DNA from: Thozetella sp. PMI_491
Taxonomy: Eukaryota > Ascomycota > Sordariomycetes > Chaetosphaeriales > Chaetosphaeriaceae
Length of the DNA stretch: 64,000 nucleotides
Direction of reading: 5' to 3'
Assembly: GCA_021432635.1 (NCBI GenBank)
Contig: MU270059.1
Span: 332,003-396,002, forward strand
Both the position numbers and the translations under genes were made by a program. The notes beneath the pieces were generated by a model, which was given only the letters and a program-made list of their open reading frames with translations, made no database searches and was not told the DNA's origin. The first letter of the stretch is position 1. Each line of letters begins with the position of its first letter. Shown piece after piece: positions 59,752 to 64,000 of the stretch.

Positions 59752-60868
59752 ATGCAATTTCTTCCCTACTTCGGCTATGGAGGTTTTCTGAATGGGCAAC
59801 CACCTGGGGCGGACTGGGCAACGTCCGGTTTCGGGACTCCTCAGTTTCTGTCCGTCTTTCTGGCGGCACTGGAGGCACACAAAGAAAACAACTTGAAGAT
59901 GGATTTCGCGATGGGCCCAAACCAGGGTCAAGGCGTCCCTACAAGAGCTGATGATGAGGGCCTCCAGTTGGACTTGGTAAATATCCAACCCGCAATTACT
60001 TAACACTAGGGGCTGACACTTTCAGATACCATTCACCGAGCCAATTCCCGCCAACGGCACCTTTGAAGGAGTGCTCCTGGGATGGGGGACAGGAGAACTA
60101 GTCGCCCTTATTAGGGCAGAAGTCTTGTCCTCTCGGAAGCTTTAGTACCAAGAAGCTTTGCAGATCAGGCCAACCAATGTCACATACTATCAATATGTTC
60201 TCAAGGCAAGGTCGCTCGTAGAATGCAGTAGCTCTGTAAATCTTGAAACGGGGCACGCCTCCATCTCGGCTGAGATAACTCATGGTGGCAACTCTCGCAT
60301 ATTCGCATTCTACCAGAGGGTCACTCTACACAAGAATGTTGACTTCTCAGCAACTAATGGAACTATTATATTTGACAATGGCTCCTACATCGTTGATCAT
60401 TACTCTGCCAGGGGAGTGGAGACAATAACAAAGTTTTGGGAAACGCACATTCTGAATGACAATATGCGGGACTTGCTGTCCGATGTTGGCAACTACGGTG
60501 AGCCTACTTTTGCTTTTTGAGTCACTACGGCTGTACTAATTCATTTCCATAGGTTAGGAAGACAGTGTGGAGATCACTTCCAATATCTCTTGGTCTCGTG
60601 GTCTTCAGGACCGATTCCAGCGCCTAATGGGGTACGACATCAAACCAATTCTGCCTTTGCTTGCGTTTGGCCAAAACAACCTCGTTGCTCAGAGGGACGC
60701 GCAGGGCTCGTTTCAATGCATCCTCGACACGGAGGATCAGGGAGCAGGGTATGTGAACGACTTCCACATAGTGCTCCAGGACGGATATCGCGAGTACCTG
60801 AGCGCCATGACCAATTGGACGAACGCTGCATTAGGCCTTCAATTTTCAGCTCAGTGCTACGGTTTCTA
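59752..60868 (+). pseudogene. Truncated secreted glycoside hydrolase (alpha-L-rhamnosidase-like)
   Basis: The frame begins abruptly at FLPYFGYGGFLNG and continues DWATSGFGTPQF, LAALEAHKENNLKMDFAMGP and NQGQGVPTRADDEGLQLDL. An intron, 59977-60025, leads to IPFTEPIPANGTFEG. A TAG at 60143-60145 interrupts the frame; after it come ITKFWETHILNDNMRDLL, VEITSNISWSRGLQ and DTEDQGAGYVNDFHIVLQDG. These are blocks of the fungal family related to alpha-L-rhamnosidases (GH106-like). The N terminus with signal peptide and several hundred C-terminal residues are missing. Homology stops at LGLQFSAQ near 60852, where a minisatellite starts. Confidence 0.6.
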
Positions 60869-60978
60869 GGAACGCGAGATGTGGGTGTCACGGTCTCTAG
60901 GACCGTGGGGTGCCAGTGCCACGGTGTCTAGGAACGGCGGGTGTAGGCGGTGCGGGTGCCAGGCCTCTAGGAATGCGG
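60858..60978. repeat. Minisatellite, about four imperfect copies of a CTAGGA-containing unit
   Basis: Units begin TTTCTAGGAACG, TCTCTAGGACCG, TGTCTAGGAACG and CCTCTAGGAATG, spaced about 31-39 bases apart, each with a GGGTG(C/T)CA-type segment. The array starts where the glycoside-hydrolase homology ends. Confidence 0.6.
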
Positions 60979-61074
60979 CTCCGAAATCTCGGGCGGCTGG
61001 CCGCCGTGACCCCCGGCTCCCAGGCCATAATCGGGAAGGGTATATTGAGCATTCCTAGCAATAGCGTGGCCGTA

Positions 61075-61165
61075 GCCGCAACCGTGGCCGATATAGCCAC
61101 GGTCAGGGCTTGCCCGCCTAGCGTATCGGACTAGAGATTACTAGATGGGAGACCCGCCCCCTAAG
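61075..61165 (+). ncRNA. Possible 5S-rRNA-derived fragment
   Basis: TCAGGGCTTGCCCG resembles the fungal 5S segment around CAGGGCTTCCCG, and ATTACTAGATGGGAGACC resembles the box C region (TTAGTA...TGGGTGACC). The flanks do not match a complete 5S gene. If real it is a pseudogene or a 5S-headed repeat, not a working rRNA. Confidence 0.2.
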
Positions 61166-62580
61166 CCTTGAGAAGCATGGCGCGTAAAACGGAGCCAGGA
61201 GACAAATCTCGTGCGAGAGATTGGGATTTATTTTCGACCTCATCCCAAAATAGAAGGGAGGGGCTAAGCCCGAATTCCGGCTGCGCCTTCTAGAGAAGCG
61301 CCAGCGGGAAGCCCTTAAGGATTAGGAAGGCGCCCACACATGTACAAAGTATTGCAGCTAAGGTCTACTATAACCCTCCTGGGCCCTTCAAGGTCGTTCA
61401 TCTACTGGCGCATTTATCGCTCATGGATGTGTTGGGGCCGTTTTGCGGTTCCCCAGATCTGCTCGTCGCCACAAGCGCTGCCTCATCTCAATAGGAGTTG
61501 TTTTAGGCCCCAGCTAAAAATAGCTAGATGTAAGCGGCTGGGTAATGGCCGCCCAGCCAGTGGCTATCCAACCCTCCTAAATTAGCTTTATGCTAGAAGT
61601 TGCTACTGCAGGCAGCTTGTGGCTCTGGTGTTTAGGAACCAGGCTTGCAGCCTCTGTATTGTCTAAGAACCTAGCTTGCACACTAGCTAGGCTGGCTTGT
61701 TTTGACTTTATTTATTCGCGACTTATAATGTAACTAAAGTCCTTTTACACACTTATTCTCCAGACCTAATTTCTAGAGCATCTATCATCTATAGAGATAC
61801 TATCTGCCTAAACTAGGCCAGACAATCTTATCCTTAGAACAGACGTCTAAATAGATAAAGATAACCATTGATATAGCTAAGGGTTACCTCCAGTAGGGAA
61901 TACAGATGCACAAGCCATACCCAGATCTTACTAAGATAAAGGTAGCAAGAACTTTAAGAGATGGAACACCCTTGTAAATACACTAAGTAAGCTTTACTAT
62001 GACTATGGGGCTGAGTTCTACTTCTTAATGATTTAGAAGCGGCAAAGCTATGTCTATCGCTCCAAGAAAGGCTTTTTGCCGCTGGAAGCAGACGATATTG
62101 TATAACCCCCTCCCCTGCTTTTCCGCCTTTGATTGCTAAGAAGAAGAAGGGTGTGTATTACCTGCTACAGGTCTTAGTCACTGTAGCAGAAGGAGCAAGG
62201 AGAAGCAGGAGACCACGACGGAAAGAGAACCAGGATTCTGCACAAGACGTGTATTTACAAGAGATATCACATGCAGCTCGAATGTATGCTTCAATAGTGG
62301 ATTTACGCCTCTGATGTAAACGAATTCTACAAAGCAAGATAATGGGTGGCGTCTCTCTGAATGGCAGTAGAGAGATAGCTGGCAGGAGAGAGAAGGTTAG
62401 GAGAGAGTTTTTAAGACGGGGAGAGGAAGGAAGAGGGAAGGGGTAAAAAGGGGTCTAAATAGCTTCCTGCCAGAGGTTTAAAAATAAGGATGTGAATAAA
62501 AGCTGAGGCGCAAACACAGATCGTCCCCTGTGCTAAATACTTCAAGATAAATCTCAGGCAGTTGACAGCAGAAAAGACTA
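61166..62580. other. Repeat-like DNA without intact ORF
   Basis: No coding signal. The stretch 61.6-62.05 kb is AT-rich with the look of old transposon DNA. A purine-rich run lies near 62.38-62.45 kb. I found no clear terminal repeats. Confidence 0.35.
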
Positions 62581-62715
62581 TCAGATATGACAACTAAACC
62601 TGTGTCTAAGGAGGCACCTGCCGAGCTCGACCCGGAGCCTGTGTTTGAGGAGGCATGCCGAGCTCAAATTAACGCCAGTGTTTGAGTTGAAAGATGGCAA
62701 TGACTTCTGGACTTC

Positions 62716-62762
62716 CGTCGAGCCGCATCCCGAACCAGAACCAGAGCCGGAACCAGAGCCGG
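62716..62762. repeat. Short tandem repeat (CCAGAG/CCGGAA hexamers)
   Basis: About eight hexamers of the form CC(A/G)GA(A/G) in tandem. In the plus frame they encode Pro-Glu repeats within a 71-codon ORF (62645-62860) that I do not consider a supported gene. Confidence 0.55.
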
Positions 62763-63288
62763 AGGTCTTCCCCAAACAAAGGTCGAGAAGGACAAAAAGA
62801 GAAGACTGGCAGCTCGTGGTACCGGCCTCAGCGCTCATGCCTGAAAATCAGAAAACGTAAGAAACTAGCTCATTACTATGGGACAGACCTCTATAATATT
62901 ACAGTTCTATAGAGGGTCAACCAGATTGCCTATACTGTAATTTGAAGTTACGAGCCTGTCTCTGCTGGACTTGTTCGATTGTCTGGAGCTTAACATTATG
63001 GACTAACTTAACATGGTTCCTAAAGTGATCTATGCTTTACAACTTTACCTTACCTATCCTATACTTAGGATATTTATATATAATAAGCTTATTATATTGT
63101 TTAGCCTACTCTCTTTCTCCTAGGTAGCAGTTGTTAAAGTAGTTATTTTGTTTTAGAGGCTGATAATATAGGAAAGCCTACTCTTACTTTGTTAGTCGCT
63201 TATTACCTATATAGTTGGGACACTAGGTTGCTCTTATAAGAAGCGGGAAAGGGTTTAGCTCTAGCTCTTGCTTTAGTTTAAGCTTAAT

Positions 63289-63396
63289 ATCTTTAAAAGT
63301 TAATAAGGATTTAACGTTTATTAATAACTATAGGCGCTTAAGATATTTAAAAGTTAATATAGGTTTAATATTAGTTAGTAGCTATAGGTACTTATG
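63289..63396. repeat. Two tandem 54-base AT-rich units
   Basis: Units at 63289-63342 and 63343-63396 share TTTAAAAGTTAATA and AACTATAGGCGCTTA / AGCTATAGGTACTTA segments and are roughly 80% alike by eye. The differences include C/T transitions. They sit in a long AT-rich region (63.0-63.4 kb) without genes. Confidence 0.6.
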
Positions 63397-63594
63397 CTTA
63401 ACTATTTCTTGTAAACTTCTCCAGTAATGGCGGCCGCATACAGTTCGCGGCCCCTTCACGGGAAATCTAGCACCGCTAGCTTTACATATACCAGGAGTTC
63501 TCACCACACCTAGCCAAGAGTTGATTCGCTTTATTTTACGATATGTAGCACTTGTCCTTAGGTCATGTTTGTCCAGGCGGCAACTTCAATATTC

Positions 63595-64000
63595 TCATGT
63601 GCTTATTGTGTTTCCATCGCCGCGGTTCAGAGTTTGGGTTGCACTGAAACGCCACTTGTCGCCCGGCCCCCCAGAAAGAGCCAGCACATCGATTCCAGTC
63701 GAAGCTGAGGTTACTGGCAGCACTATGATATAATGCATCCATATGAGGCCGAGGTTACCAGCAAGGCGCACAGTGACACCTTCGAAGTCCTCTTGCCACT
63801 TCGCGTCTGCTGGGATGGAACTTGCTCCATCAGCAAATGTTTTCAACGTTTTCTCCAGGGGGGCTCCCGTTGCTGGATCGGGCAACTTCTGTCGGACGAA
63901 TCGAGTGCCGGGCACAGCCCAATCATCCAGCTGCTCGAGAAGCTTGCCCCGCGTCTCCCACATTTCTTCCGCAAAATGCATTAGTCTTTCCGCACCGGGG
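63595..64000 (-). CDS. Unidentified protein, gene continues past the right edge
   Basis: Minus-strand frame open to the window edge and ending at 63595, about 135 codons visible. It reads EEMWETRGKLLEQLDDWAVP, FVRQKLPDPATGAPLEKTLK and DGASSIPADAKWQEDFEG, good protein texture. After EDFEG a gtgtca donor-like site and a catag acceptor suggest the last part may include an intron. I do not recognise the family. Confidence 0.45.
   Translation of the reverse strand, partial: PGAERLMHFAEEMWETRGKLLEQLDDWAVPGTRFVRQKLPDPATGAPLEKTLKTFADGASSIPADAKWQEDFEGVTVRLAGNLGLIWMHYIIVLPVTSASTGIDVLALSGGPGDKWRFSATQTLNRGDGNTIST

Noticed and set aside
61600-62100. LTR of a retrotransposon
   Set aside because: The sequence looks repeat-like, but I could find no matching second copy, TG/CA ends or target-site duplication inside the window.
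62645-62912. Pro-Glu repeat ORFs
   Set aside because: The reading arises from a hexamer tandem repeat in decayed DNA; start and flanks are not gene-like.

Overview
The window is nuclear DNA of a filamentous ascomycete (Pezizomycotina, Eurotiomycete-like by feel). Genes are split by short GT-AG introns of about 50-90 nt with CTAAC/CTGAC-type branch points. There are many Zn2Cys6 regulators and MFS transporters, a NACHT-type NLR, and AT-rich patches with decayed genes that look RIP-affected. The genus is an inference; the kingdom-level call is secure. All exon models were built by eye from splice signals and frame continuity. Most add up to whole codon numbers; the exceptions are flagged.

Left part (1-11.2 kb): an aromatic-acid catabolic locus. 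It holds the 3' end of an aldehyde dehydrogenase, a 3-oxoadipate enol-lactonase-like hydrolase, a Zn2Cys6 regulator, an ACS-type MFS permease divergently paired with a salicylate-hydroxylase-like FAD monooxygenase, and a second Zn2Cys6 regulator. The permease/monooxygenase intergenic region carries two perfect TCCGCGGA palindromes.

Middle (11.2-36 kb): accessory DNA. It contains an MFS fragment, a decayed fructosamine-3-kinase gene, a large NLR-like protein (hydrolase-NACHT-WD), a decayed haloacid dehalogenase, a 14-TM drug transporter, a major-royal-jelly/yellow-type protein, a DUF300/Ost-alpha membrane protein, a Zn2Cys6 regulator and a secreted type-B carboxylesterase. Several kilobases between them hold nothing I can support.

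Right-centre (36-53.5 kb): a phenylacetate/homogentisate catabolic cluster. It holds a decayed Zn2Cys6 gene, a TRI12-like transporter divergent from a CocE/NonD hydrolase, a Zn2Cys6 regulator with two frame conflicts, homogentisate 1,2-dioxygenase divergent from fumarylacetoacetase, and an alpha/beta hydrolase divergent from a CYP504-like P450. No maleylacetoacetate isomerase is present in the window. The three divergent promoters together contain seven CCGCCGG/CCGGCGG sites, which suggests one regulon.

Right end (53.5-64 kb): mostly relics. A DUF3723-like fragment, a stop-interrupted HET-like ORF, an apparently complete CAX-family exchanger that lacks the usual glutamate motifs, a truncated glycoside hydrolase ending in a minisatellite, and AT-rich repeats. 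An unidentified gene runs off the right edge.
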